Shown here: piece after piece, positions 1 to 6,690 of the stretch | How positions within the stretch are numbered: the first letter of the stretch is position 1 | Layout of the letters: each line of letters opens with the position of its first letter | Assembly (NCBI GenBank): GCA_023435305.1 | Contig: JAEYRV010000060.1 | Coordinates: forward strand, 1-26,510 | Source of the DNA: Bacillota bacterium | GTDB taxonomy: Bacteria > Bacillota > Clostridia > Acetivibrionales > DTU013 | DNA: 26,510 nt | Direction of reading: 5' to 3' | Notes under the pieces: model-generated | The model's database searches: none | Told to the model about the DNA's origin: nothing | Seen by the model: only the letters and a program-made list of their open reading frames with translations | Made by a program: the position numbers and the translations under genes

Positions 1-2
1 TT

Positions 3-65
3 GATTGTGGTGATTACTTAATTCGACATTTATGGGAGGAAATCCTATCATATATTGAGTGGTAA
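3..65 (+). CDS. C-terminal end of an upstream gene (partial)
   Basis: The third reading frame is open from the window edge to a TAA at 63-65 and encodes about 20 residues (DCGDYLIRH...YIEW). It looks like the tail of a protein whose body lies outside the window. The other two plus-strand frames are closed within the first 21 bases. A strong inverted repeat begins 10 bp after the stop, as expected at the end of a transcription unit. Too little is present to name a family. Confidence 0.4.
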   Translation, partial: DCGDYLIRHLWEEILSYIEW

Positions 66-74
66 ACAAATTTT

Positions 75-120
75 ATGTGCATAGAACCCGCATACATCAA
101 CGGGTTTGGTTTATGCACAT
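75..120. terminator. Strong hairpin, possible terminator
   Basis: An inverted repeat has a left arm at 75-90 (ATGTGCATAGAACCCG), a loop of about 10 nt and a right arm at 101-120 that pairs as CGGGTT...TATGCACAT with a four-base bulge. It lies between the partial upstream gene and the M55 peptidase. No T-run follows it, so a Rho-independent terminator is only one reading; an mRNA-processing or regulatory hairpin ahead of the next gene is the alternative. Confidence 0.4.
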
Positions 121-153
121 GGCTATATATTACAACTAAAGGAGGGGTTTAAT

Positions 154-954
154 GTGAAAATCTACATAAGCGCTGATATTGAAGGCATTGCAGGTATAGC
201 GGACTGGGACGAAGCAACAAGATGGAAGCCTGATTACCCACCATTTTGCGAAGAGTTGATGTGTGAAGTTATTTCTGCCTGTGAAGGAGCTAACAATGCC
301 GGAGCAAAAGAAATATGGATAAAGGATGCACATGGAGTAGGAAGAAACCTGAGTTTTACGGGATTACCATCCAATACGACCTTGATCCGTTCTTTCAGCG
401 GGCATCCATTTTCCATGATGTCGGAACTCGACAATACCTTTGATGCTGTGGTCATGGTTGGTTACCATTCATATGCAGGTTCGGATGGAAACCCGTTGTC
501 CCATACTTTAGAGGATGATATAGCGTGCATTAAGATCAATGGTGAATTCGCCAGCGAATTTCTAATTAATTCATATACCGCCTCTTTGGTAGGAGTGCCT
601 GTGGTTTTTGTCAGCGGGGATACTGAATTATGTAAAAATGCCTATAAGATAAATCCTAATATCAAGACAGTGGAGACCAATAAAGGTATAGGGAACTCAG
701 TCATCAGCAAACACCCTGACGTAATAAACTGCAATATAAAGGAAGGAGTTAACGAATCACTAAAGACCGGATTCAGAAAGAGTATTTTGCCGTTACCTAA
801 ATATTTCGATGTGGAACTATCATATAATTTACACACCAAGGCTTATAGGGCATCATTTTATCCCGGAATGAAACAGGTTTCTCCCAAAAACCTGGAGTTC
901 AAGACGAATGATTATTTCGAAGTTTTAAGGATGCTTTCATTTGTTGTATATTAG
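154..954 (+). CDS. M55 family D-aminopeptidase (DppA-like)
   Basis: Predicted zinc D-aminopeptidase that releases D-amino acids from peptides such as cell-wall-derived D-Ala-D-Ala. I chose the GTG at 154 because a near-perfect AAAGGAGGGG lies just upstream and it places VKIYISADIEG at the N-terminus. With this start the residues match the known DppA metal-site spacing: D8 and E10 (DIEG), H60 (KDAHG), H105 (GYHSYAG) and an NGEFASE segment near 129-135. H117 (SHTLE) corresponds to the catalytic His. The frame stays open upstream to an ATG at 106, but that start would lie inside the hairpin. The length of 266 aa suits the family. The protein is probably cytoplasmic, since no signal peptide is visible. 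A methyltransferase follows on the same strand about 60 bp later. The family call is firm; the exact substrate is inferred. Confidence 0.92.
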   Translation: MKIYISADIEGIAGIADWDEATRWKPDYPPFCEELMCEVISACEGANNAGAKEIWIKDAHGVGRNLSFTGLPSNTTLIRSFSGHPFSMMSELDNTFDAVVMVGYHSYAGSDGNPLSHTLEDDIACIKINGEFASEFLINSYTASLVGVPVVFVSGDTELCKNAYKINPNIKTVETNKGIGNSVISKHPDVINCNIKEGVNESLKTGFRKSILPLPKYFDVELSYNLHTKAYRASFYPGMKQVSPKNLEFKTNDYFEVLRMLSFVVY

Positions 955-1016
955 GGAAAGCTCCGGCGTTGAATGAAAGGAAAGCCCTTGGTAACAGCTC
1001 ATATTGGAGGATGAAT

Positions 1017-1778
1017 ATGATGGATAAATACACTGAACAAAACAAAAACGCCTGGGAATACAATGCCTACGATTTCTGGGTCAGCCAGTCAGGGACACCT
1101 TCCGAACGAGCAAAAAAGGATATCGAGAGTCCTCGTGCCATGCTGAAGAAGTACTCAAAATACTTTGCTGATGTCAAGGGATTAAGAATAGCTAATATTT
1201 GCGGTTCATGCGGCAAGAAAGCGATTCCGCTTTCCCTGCTCGGGGCAGAGGTTACGATCTTTGATATTTCTGAAGATAACATGCGGTATGCATGTGAAAC
1301 TGCGGCTGCAGCAAATACACACATAGATTATGTAGTCGGAGATGTCATGAATATTGATATGTCTACATATGGCGGGTGCTTCGATATAGTATTCATGGAG
1401 GGTGGAGTTTTGCACTACTTTTTTGATATAAACGGATTTATGGTCATAATGAAAAATCTGCTTAAAGATGGCGGTAAAATGATCTGCAGCGATTTTCATC
1501 CCATACATAAAGTGCTCGACGTGCTTAGCCTTGGAAATAAGCCATCAGACTACTTTTCTACAGATATAACAGAATGTGAAATGGCTCATGCGAAGTTATA
1601 TAATGATGATGTCAGGAAGAATTTTCCGAAATGCTTCATACGCAGATATACTCTCAGTGAAATAATAAATTCTGTAATTATTACCGGGTTCACCATAAAA
1701 AGTTTTGATGAGCATCCGGCTTGGACTGATTCGAAGCTCCCTGGTGAATTTACATTGCTGGCGGATAAAGTTCACTAG
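1017..1778 (+). CDS. Class I SAM-dependent methyltransferase
   Basis: Predicted S-adenosylmethionine-dependent methyltransferase of unknown substrate, 253 aa. The Rossmann-type SAM region is visible: motif I is RIANICGSCGKKAIPLSLLG, followed by the acidic end of strand 2 in VTIFDIS and a motif IV-like stretch FDIVFMEGGVLHYF. The C-terminal part carries a further strand/helix alternation ending GEFTLLADK. The first glycine-rich loop reads CGSCGKK rather than the usual D-x-G-C/T-G, so motif I is slightly atypical. Tandem ATGs sit at 1011, 1017 and 1020; GGAGG at 1006-1010 fits best with 1017 or 1020. It may be co-transcribed with the M55 peptidase upstream. The stop codon lies inside a 17-bp tandem duplication. 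Confidence 0.85.
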   Translation: MMDKYTEQNKNAWEYNAYDFWVSQSGTPSERAKKDIESPRAMLKKYSKYFADVKGLRIANICGSCGKKAIPLSLLGAEVTIFDISEDNMRYACETAAAANTHIDYVVGDVMNIDMSTYGGCFDIVFMEGGVLHYFFDINGFMVIMKNLLKDGGKMICSDFHPIHKVLDVLSLGNKPSDYFSTDITECEMAHAKLYNDDVRKNFPKCFIRRYTLSEIINSVIITGFTIKSFDEHPAWTDSKLPGEFTLLADKVH

Positions 1779-1797
1779 CAGATAAAGTTCACTAGCA
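1764..1797. repeat. 17-bp tandem duplication across the stop codon
   Basis: GATAAAGTTCACTAGCA occurs twice back to back, at 1764-1780 and 1781-1797. The first copy contains the methyltransferase stop codon TAG at 1776-1778. The second copy is therefore untranslated. It looks like a recent slippage duplication. Confidence 0.9.
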
Positions 1798-1911
1798 GAT
1801 AATTGATGAGAAGAATTTTGTAAAAAGCAAAAATTTATACTTATTATATTGTCAGGAGAGAATTAGGCAAGACATGCAACAAATGATTGTTGAATTAGGG
1901 CATGTGTTTGA

Positions 1912-2080
1912 GTAAAGGCGGTAAATTATCTTCCGAACACTCAAATATGCAGGTAAAGGTGGTTAATTTCTTCCGAACACTCAAGTTTACAAGTAAAGGC
2001 GGTTAATTTCTTCCGAACACTCAAATATGCAGGTAAAGGCGGTTAATTTTCTTCCGAACACTCAAATATACTAGTAAAGG
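1912..2080 (+). repeat. Module 1: five-unit array of ~40-bp repeats
   Basis: GTAAAGG begins at 1912, 1953, 1993, 2033 and 2074, a spacing of 41, 40, 40 and 41 bp. Between these anchors the units read GGYGGTTAATTTCTTCCG followed by AACACTCAARTWTRCAR, with few mismatches. The array is followed by about 110 bp of unique leader and then a TTGTAAATATGAGTA box at 2184. The same anchor-leader-box layout recurs at 3100-3431 and 3775-3975. No transposase lies nearby. Unit length and variability do not fit a CRISPR: there are no constant repeats separated by unique spacers. Confidence 0.85.
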
Positions 2081-2183
2081 TAAGATAAGTGCATCGGCAG
2101 TAACGAATTCGTGCGGTTATATTGCTGAATGTCTACATCTGGAGCGGCTATACAATAAAATTAAATCAAATATTTCCCACATA

Positions 2184-2212
2184 TTGTAAATATGAGTAGT
2201 GCGGTGTAATAT
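2184..2212 (+). promoter_or_regulatory. Conserved leader box / possible promoter of the AbiEi-like gene
   Basis: TTGTAA at 2184-2189 and TAATAT at 2207-2212 are separated by 17 bp and could form -35 and -10 elements. Transcription would then begin at about the ATG at 2219, giving a leaderless message, and no Shine-Dalgarno sequence precedes that ATG. The same TTGTAnATnTGAGTA sequence occurs at 3411 and 3954, each time 110-121 bp after the last array anchor. The element is therefore conserved between modules even where no gene survives. Promoter function is inferred. Confidence 0.4.
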
Positions 2213-2218
2213 ATTTAC

Positions 2219-3088
2219 ATGGAAGGTTATTTGAGTCATTTATCAGCAGCCAAAGCATGGCAGATCCCATATATAGAAGCTGTTCTCGGTGATGAGATTG
2301 CAGAAAACAGTCCGGATGAAATTACTGTATTTGAGCAGGATCAACGGTTTAGTATTAATGGAAAAAGAGTCCATTCATGCAAACTTGATTTGCCTGCCGG
2401 TGCGGTCACAGTCCGTGATGGTATGACAGTAGCTTCACCGGAGTTGCTGTTTCTGGAGCTTGCAAACAGATTAAGCATTCATCGGCTAATCCTGCTGGGC
2501 CTGCAGTTGTGTTCACATCCCCAGGGACAACCGTCCATTGCAATTACAACGAAACAAAAGCTTGGTGCATTTCTTGCAAAGACAGCAGGACACCGTGGGC
2601 ATCGGAAAGCCGGGAGTGCCTTGAAATATGTGGAAAACGGCTCGGCATCAATCATGGAATCGGTTGTCTATATGATCCTGGTACTGCCACATACTCTTGG
2701 AGGTTATGGGCTTGAAGGCGCAGTTTTCAATCATGGGATAAAATTAACCGGTGATGCTCGGAAACGACTAGGACAGAACCGATGCTTTGCTGATTTGTAC
2801 TACAAGGAAGAGAAATTAGATGTAGAATATGAGAGCTTTGCCTACCACAGCAGCCCATCAGAGCAGAGCAAGGATATTATTCGGGCAGATGCTCTTGAAA
2901 GGCAGGGTATCACAGTCATGCATCTGTGCACCAAGCAAATATATGACAAAAACGCCTGCAAGAGCTTTGCCTACAATCTTGCAAAACGTCTCAATATGCG
3001 TATGCAAATACGTGCAAAGAAGTTTGATCAAATGCATGCTTTATTAAGAGCTTTGTTGCCGGACTCAAAAACCTCAGCACAACAATGA
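2219..3088 (+). CDS. AbiEi-like protein with PD-(D/E)XK-type C-terminal domain
   Basis: A 289-aa protein. The N-terminus (YLSHLSAAKAWQIP) resembles the opening of AbiEi-type antitoxin/transcription-factor proteins. The C-terminal part has a restriction-endonuclease-like signature: ADLYYKEEKLDVEYES at about 200-214, then AYHSSPSEQSKDIIRADAL and a short strand GITVMHLC, as in DUF559/Vsr-like folds (D...ExE/K...R..L...G). The candidate catalytic acids are the D of ADLYY and the E residues of VEYES. No AbiEii-type nucleotidyltransferase toxin lies beside it. Start: ATG 2219 lacks a ribosome site; TTG at 2231 has GGAAGG just upstream and is a fair alternative. The gene sits between two same-orientation repeat arrays and has decayed partial copies downstream. 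Function could be repeat recognition, defence or a mobile-element role; none is shown. Confidence 0.7.
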   Translation: MEGYLSHLSAAKAWQIPYIEAVLGDEIAENSPDEITVFEQDQRFSINGKRVHSCKLDLPAGAVTVRDGMTVASPELLFLELANRLSIHRLILLGLQLCSHPQGQPSIAITTKQKLGAFLAKTAGHRGHRKAGSALKYVENGSASIMESVVYMILVLPHTLGGYGLEGAVFNHGIKLTGDARKRLGQNRCFADLYYKEEKLDVEYESFAYHSSPSEQSKDIIRADALERQGITVMHLCTKQIYDKNACKSFAYNLAKRLNMRMQIRAKKFDQMHALLRALLPDSKTSAQQ

Positions 3089-3099
3089 TAGATACGTTG

Positions 3100-3307
3100 A
3101 GTGCTCAAATTTTCCAGTAAAGGCCGGCTGACTGTTCACCAGATACTCAAATTTTCTACCCATCACTTACCAGGTGTATAATTCTCCACCGATTACTTAC
3201 CAAGTGCTCAAATTTTCCGGTAAAGGTGTTAATTGCTCATCGGATGCTCAAATTTGAAAGTAAAGGTAACCGATTACTCAACGAATACTCAAATCTACAA
3301 GTAAAGG
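3100..3307 (+). repeat. Module 2: degenerate ~40-bp repeat array
   Basis: GTAAAGG anchors lie at 3117, 3220, 3260 and 3301, the last three spaced 40 and 41 bp apart. Each is preceded by TGCTCAAATTTNC or ACTCAAATCTACAA, matching the ACTCAAAT half of module 1. Between 3124 and 3219 the units are degenerate (ACTTACCAGG and ACTTACCAAG variants), suggesting decay. The orientation is the same as in module 1, so the two arrays are not inverted ends of a transposon. Confidence 0.75.
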
Positions 3308-3410
3308 CAGATAGAAGGGCAGATAAAGGGTGTTACACGGATGAAATTATTTGTTTACATTGCGTATTTTCAATAAACCATTCCAAACATATCAAAAAGT
3401 ACAACATTTG

Positions 3411-3570
3411 TTGTAGATTTGAGTAATGAGAAAAATACTATTCTACTTACCATAAAGCACGTCAGATCACTGACCAGGCAAGTACTGAGTACGGGCATAC
3501 TTTATATGCTGTCGATATAAAATATACAAATAGTTCCATACGAGCAGAATGTAAAGTAAGGCCGAGATAA
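3411..3570 (+). pseudogene. Module 2 leader box and decayed AbiEi-like gene start
   Basis: TTGTAGATTTGAGTAATGAG at 3411-3430 matches the leader box of module 1 and lies exactly the same 110 bp after the last array anchor. In the following open frame (3430-3570, 46 codons) the text YSTYHKARQIT parallels LSHLSAAKAWQIP of the intact protein at 2219, and the DNA shows CATAAAGCACGTCAGATC against CCAAAGCATGGCAGATC. There is no start codon, and the rest does not clearly follow the intact protein. I read it as a relic of a second copy; the match is short. Confidence 0.35.
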
Positions 3571-3682
3571 AATAAATTTCCCAATTACATGCAAGTATGG
3601 ATCCTAATATCTGCCAGACATGTGATAATGCAATTGATTTGTTGCGGGCTTCGATTCGTTTGAAGAACTGGGACTGGTACAT
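3467..3682 (-). CDS. Small hydrophobic ORF, doubtful
   Basis: This 71-codon minus-strand frame has a basic N-terminus (MYQSQFFKRIEARNKS), then two hydrophobic stretches (ALSHVWQILGSILA and YFISALLYILLVWNYLYILY) and a polar tail. It could be a small membrane protein. The frame also stays open for about 20 codons upstream of the ATG with plausible residues (LQPAQKHRLDFLSLRIDN), which hints at a longer decayed gene. No ribosome site is visible, and it overlaps the module 2 relic on the other strand. I could not assign a family. Confidence 0.2.
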   Translation of the reverse strand: MYQSQFFKRIEARNKSIALSHVWQILGSILACNWEIYFISALLYILLVWNYLYILYRQHIKYARTQYLPGQ

Positions 3683-3774
3683 ATTATCAATGCGTAAGCT
3701 GAGAAAATCCAGTCTGTGTTTCTGCGCTGGTTGAAGAAAAAGATTAGATGCGAGTATGGTGAAAATAGTTACCT

Positions 3775-3839
3775 AATGCTCAAATTTGCAAGTAAAGGCA
3801 GCCAAATTTCTTCTGAATACTCAGATCTACAAGTAAAGA
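3775..3839 (+). repeat. Module 3: short ~40-bp repeat array
   Basis: Two anchors, GTAAAGG at 3792 and GTAAAGA at 3833, are 41 bp apart. They are preceded by TGCTCAAATTTGCAA and ACTCAGATCTACAA. The intervening CCAAATTTCTTCTGAATACTC matches the unit core of module 1 (TTAATTTCTTCCGAACACTC). A leader resembling that of module 1 follows: both contain GAATTnGTGC and then TGCnGAnTGTCTA. Confidence 0.75.
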
Positions 3840-3953
3840 CTTGATAATAGCGTTGGTACCCGTGAATTTGTGCTACTATTATGCGGATTGTCTATAAAAA
3901 CCTATCAACTACAGTTGATTCCGCGTTAAATACATCGAATTACATACCATTAA

Positions 3954-4060
3954 TTGTAAATCTGAGTAATGCAGTGCCGTAATGTTTTAGGGTAGCCATA
4001 ACATGGTATCAGCAGTCAAAGGTCTGGAATCGGTCACCATGGCATCTGCATAAATTGCGG
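3954..4060 (+). pseudogene. Module 3 leader box and decayed AbiEi-like gene start
   Basis: TTGTAAATCTGAGTAATGCAG at 3954-3974 matches the boxes at 2184 and 3411. About 45 bp later, CATGGTATCAGCAGTCAAAG parallels CATTTATCAGCAGCCAAAG of the intact gene at 2219, the codons for HLSAAKA. The frame then breaks with stops (for example the TAA in GCATAAATTG). It looks like a third module whose gene has been lost except for its first codons. Confidence 0.4.
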
Positions 4061-4084
4061 CACATCAGTAGCTATAGCCTAGCA

Positions 4085-4205
4085 TCGACAGCAATAACAT
4101 TACAGCTGCAGCCATAGAATCTCATTAGTTGCCATATCATGGCATTGGCAGCAATGCCATGTATCAGTAGCAATATCATTGCACTAGCCACAATGGCATG
4201 CCATG
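4085..4205. repeat. Degenerate 12-mer repeat tract (AGCAATANCATT)
   Basis: AGCAATAACATT (4090-4101), AGCAATGCCATG (4150-4161) and AGCAATATCATT (4169-4180) recur. They are interleaved with GCCATA/ATGGC stretches that form short inverted repeats (for example GCCATATCATGGC near 4131-4143). No coding frame is convincing here. The tract lies between the module 3 relic and the triplicated 3' end of the patB-like gene. Confidence 0.45.
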
Positions 4206-4214
4206 CTTACGCGT

Positions 4215-4414
4215 GGAAGGCTTTTTGAGCTCTCAAGTGCATTTTCCAGGACGGATGCGGGGTACGTGATATTTATATACGGAAGGCTTTTTGAGCTTCT
4301 CAAGTGCATTTTCCAGGACGGATGCGGGGTACGTGATATTTATGTACGGAAAGCTTTTTTGAGCTTCTCAAGTGCATTTTCCAAGACGGATGCGGGGCAT
4401 GCGATGTTTATGCG
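4215..4414 (-). repeat. Triplicated 66-67 bp 3' end of the patB-like gene
   Basis: Three head-to-tail units begin at 4215, 4281 and 4348, each opening GGAAGGCTTTTTGAGC or a close variant and continuing through CAAGTGCATTTTCCA and GACGGATGCGGGG. The third unit is the genuine gene end, encoding INIACPASVLENALEKLKKAF. The two outer units are untranslated duplicates beyond its stop. The unit length of 67 bp is not a multiple of three, so the duplication junction itself creates the TAA: ACATAAAT, where the gene body has ATAAAC. Confidence 0.9.
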
Positions 4415-5515
4415 CTGAAAGCCTTCTCCGCCGGCGCCGAACATTGTTCCCCCATCCAGCCACAGGCCGGCTTTGTGCACGATCTGCCCATCCAGTTCGC
4501 TGTCTGAGAGCCCCAGTGCGCGGCAGTCGAGCCAGATCAGATATGTGCCCTCCGGTTCTACAAGCCGGATATGCGGGAGCTCCTGTGCCAGGAAGTCCCG
4601 GACGAGGCTTAGATTTGATGCAAGGTAGGCCTTCAGCTCCTCCAGCCATGGAGCGCCGTACTTATAGGCGGCTCTGCATGCTGCAAGCCCCATTACATTG
4701 GGTTGGCTGTAGCCGGTTTTGTCGATTTCCTGTTTGAACTGCTTTCGCATATTTGCATTTGATATGAAAATATTTGAAATCTGAAGGCCCGCCAGATTGA
4801 AGGTCTTGCTGGGCGCTGTACAGGTAACGGTTATATCAGAAAACTCGGGTTTGATCGCCTCAAAAACTACATGGCGGTGGCCGGGGTAGACGAAATCAGC
4901 ATGGATCTCATCCGAAACCACCTTGACGCCGTATTTTACGCAGATATCTCCCATTGCTGCCAGCTCATCCCTTGTCCATACTCGCCCGACCGGGTTGTGG
5001 GGACTGCAGAGGATAAACATCTTTACCTGGTTTTGTACCACTTTATTTTCAAAGTCAGCCAAATCAATGGAATATTTGCCGTCATGATACACCAACTCAT
5101 TGACCACCAGCTTGCGTTCGTTTACAAGTATTGATGATCTAAAAGGATAGTAGACCGGCTGCTGGATCAGGATAGCATCGCCTTCATTCGTCAGCGAGCG
5201 GATGGCGGTGCAGACGGAATACACAACACCGGGCGTCTTCACAAGCCATTTGGGAGAAAGGCTCCAGTTAAAGCGATCGGCATACCAGCCGGACAGAGCG
5301 TTGAAATAATCGTTATTGGCAGAATCGCTGTATCCGAAGATACCATGACGGCTTTTCTCGGCCAACGCCTCCAGTACCTCAGCCGGTGCCTGAAAATCCA
5401 TGTCGGCCACCCACAGCGGGAGGATATCCTCGGGCTTTCCTCTTCTCGCGGCAAAGTCGTACTTCAGAGAGTCCGTGCCGCGACGGTCGATTATTTTGTC
5501 GAATGAATATGTCAT
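4340..5515 (-). CDS. patB: MalY/PatB-type cystathionine beta-lyase (C-S lyase)
   Basis: PLP-dependent fold-type I aminotransferase-like lyase that cleaves cystathionine or cysteine conjugates to a thiol, pyruvate and ammonia. The 391 aa match the usual length. Visible motifs: DFAARRGKPEDILPLWVADMDF near the N-terminus (typical of MalY/PatB), CSPHNPVGRVW, SDEIHADFVYPGH, and the PLP lysine K237 in SKTFNLAGLQ. The start ATG overlaps the stop of the upstream gamma-synthase gene (ATGA), and its ribosome site GGAGGT lies inside that gene's end, so translation is likely coupled. It is the last gene of the cymR-metB/mccB-patB operon. Its 3' end is triplicated. The biosynthetic (methionine) or degradative role cannot be told from sequence. 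Confidence 0.9.
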   Translation of the reverse strand: MTYSFDKIIDRRGTDSLKYDFAARRGKPEDILPLWVADMDFQAPAEVLEALAEKSRHGIFGYSDSANNDYFNALSGWYADRFNWSLSPKWLVKTPGVVYSVCTAIRSLTNEGDAILIQQPVYYPFRSSILVNERKLVVNELVYHDGKYSIDLADFENKVVQNQVKMFILCSPHNPVGRVWTRDELAAMGDICVKYGVKVVSDEIHADFVYPGHRHVVFEAIKPEFSDITVTCTAPSKTFNLAGLQISNIFISNANMRKQFKQEIDKTGYSQPNVMGLAACRAAYKYGAPWLEELKAYLASNLSLVRDFLAQELPHIRLVEPEGTYLIWLDCRALGLSDSELDGQIVHKAGLWLDGGTMFGAGGEGFQRINIACPASVLENALEKLKKAFRT

Positions 5516-6657
5516 ATATAATTGACCTCCAATGCCTGTCTTAGATCTTCGATAAGGTCCCCGGCGGATTCCAGTCCGACAGAAAGCCGCAGCAGACGTT
5601 CGTTTATACCTTTTGCTTCCCGTTCCTCCTTTGGAATGTCAGCGTGGGTCTGCAGCATAGGGTATGTGATCAGGCTTTCTACCCCGCCCAGGCTTTCTGC
5701 GTACTGAATGACCCGTACTCGCTCCAGAAGATCAAGAGCCGTTTTCTCGCAATCCGTTTCAAAGGAAATCATAGCTCCGAAGCCGGTTGCCTGTTTCATT
5801 GATATCTCATAGTGAGGGTGGGACGGAAGCCCCGCATAATGTACGGTTTTGATCTGTTCATGCGAACAGAGCCACTGGGCAATTTTCATTGCATTTTCCT
5901 GCTGCCGCTCCATCCGGACTGCCAGGGTTTTTATCCCGCGGATCAGGAGCCAGCTGTCGAAGGGCGAAAGGCAGGCGCCTATTGTTTTATATATGAAGCG
6001 CAGCCGCCCGGACAATGCGTTGTCCGAGACCACCAGAAAACCGGCCAGTGTGTCGTTGTGTCCGCCAAGATATTTCGTGCCGCTGTGGACCACAACATCG
6101 GCCCCTAGCTCAAGCGGCTTTTGAAAATATGGCGTCAGGAACGTATTGTCCACTATCAGAAGCAGGCTGTGTTTTTTGCAAAGCGCCGAGACTGCGGCAA
6201 TATCTGTGACCTGCATCATCGGATTCGTCGGTGTTTCGACGAAGACAGCCTTTGTCTCAGGTTTGATGAGTGAGGCGATCCTTGAGACATCCGAGGTATC
6301 GACAAGGTCAAAAGAAAGGCCATTTTTCACAGATATGTGGTGAAATAGCCGGTGCGACCCGCCGTACAAATCGTCCGAAGCTATGATGTGGTCTCCGGGA
6401 TCAAAGAGTTCCATGAGCGCCGTGACAGCGGCCATTCCTGTGGAAAAAGCCATGGCATCGCTGCCGCTTTCAAGCATTGCAATAGTTTTCTCCAGATACT
6501 CCCGTGTCGGATTCTGTAATCTGGAGTAATCGTATCCCGTACTCAGCCCGACGCCGGGATGGGCAAAGGTGGCCGACTGGAAAATTGGTACGCTGACAGC
6601 TCCCGTTGTATCATATTTATTATCGCTTCCATGAATGCATAAGGTATCAAACTCCAT
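5512..6657 (-). CDS. Cystathionine gamma-synthase / gamma-lyase family enzyme
   Basis: Cys/Met metabolism PLP-dependent enzyme of 381 aa. Seen: VPIFQSATFAHPG and YDYSRLQNPTREYLE near the N-terminus, FSTGMAA, DDLYGGSHRLF, VFVETPTNPMMQV, IVDNTFLTPYFQKP, and the PLP lysine K195 in HSGTKYLGGHND. The C-terminus SLGGVESLITYP...LLRLSVGLE is diagnostic of the family. Both metB-type synthase and mccB-type lyase activity fit, and motifs alone do not separate them. AGGAG at 6665-6669 sets the ATG at 6657. It lies 33 bp after the Rrf2 regulator and overlaps patB by 4 bp, forming one operon. With CysK encoded divergently it could run either transsulfuration direction between cysteine and homocysteine. Confidence 0.88.
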   Translation of the reverse strand: MEFDTLCIHGSDNKYDTTGAVSVPIFQSATFAHPGVGLSTGYDYSRLQNPTREYLEKTIAMLESGSDAMAFSTGMAAVTALMELFDPGDHIIASDDLYGGSHRLFHHISVKNGLSFDLVDTSDVSRIASLIKPETKAVFVETPTNPMMQVTDIAAVSALCKKHSLLLIVDNTFLTPYFQKPLELGADVVVHSGTKYLGGHNDTLAGFLVVSDNALSGRLRFIYKTIGACLSPFDSWLLIRGIKTLAVRMERQQENAMKIAQWLCSHEQIKTVHYAGLPSHPHYEISMKQATGFGAMISFETDCEKTALDLLERVRVIQYAESLGGVESLITYPMLQTHADIPKEEREAKGINERLLRLSVGLESAGDLIEDLRQALEVNYI

Positions 6658-6690
6658 ATAGGTTCTCCTGTATTCGATTTTATTGCTTCA

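Noticed and set aside
1912..2080. CRISPR array
   Set aside because: The whole 40-bp unit is repeated, including the part that would be spacer; there are no unique spacers and no cas genes.
3226..3426. 66-codon plus-strand frame across module 2
   Set aside because: It is composed of repeat units and leader, with no initiation signal.
1912..3839. Inverted ends of a composite transposon around the AbiEi-like gene
   Set aside because: All arrays have the same orientation, and no transposase or target duplication was seen.
4372..4737. Plus-strand 121-codon frame opposite the patB-like gene
   Set aside because: It is antisense to a well-supported aminotransferase-fold gene and reads as Arg/Pro/Cys-rich shadow text.
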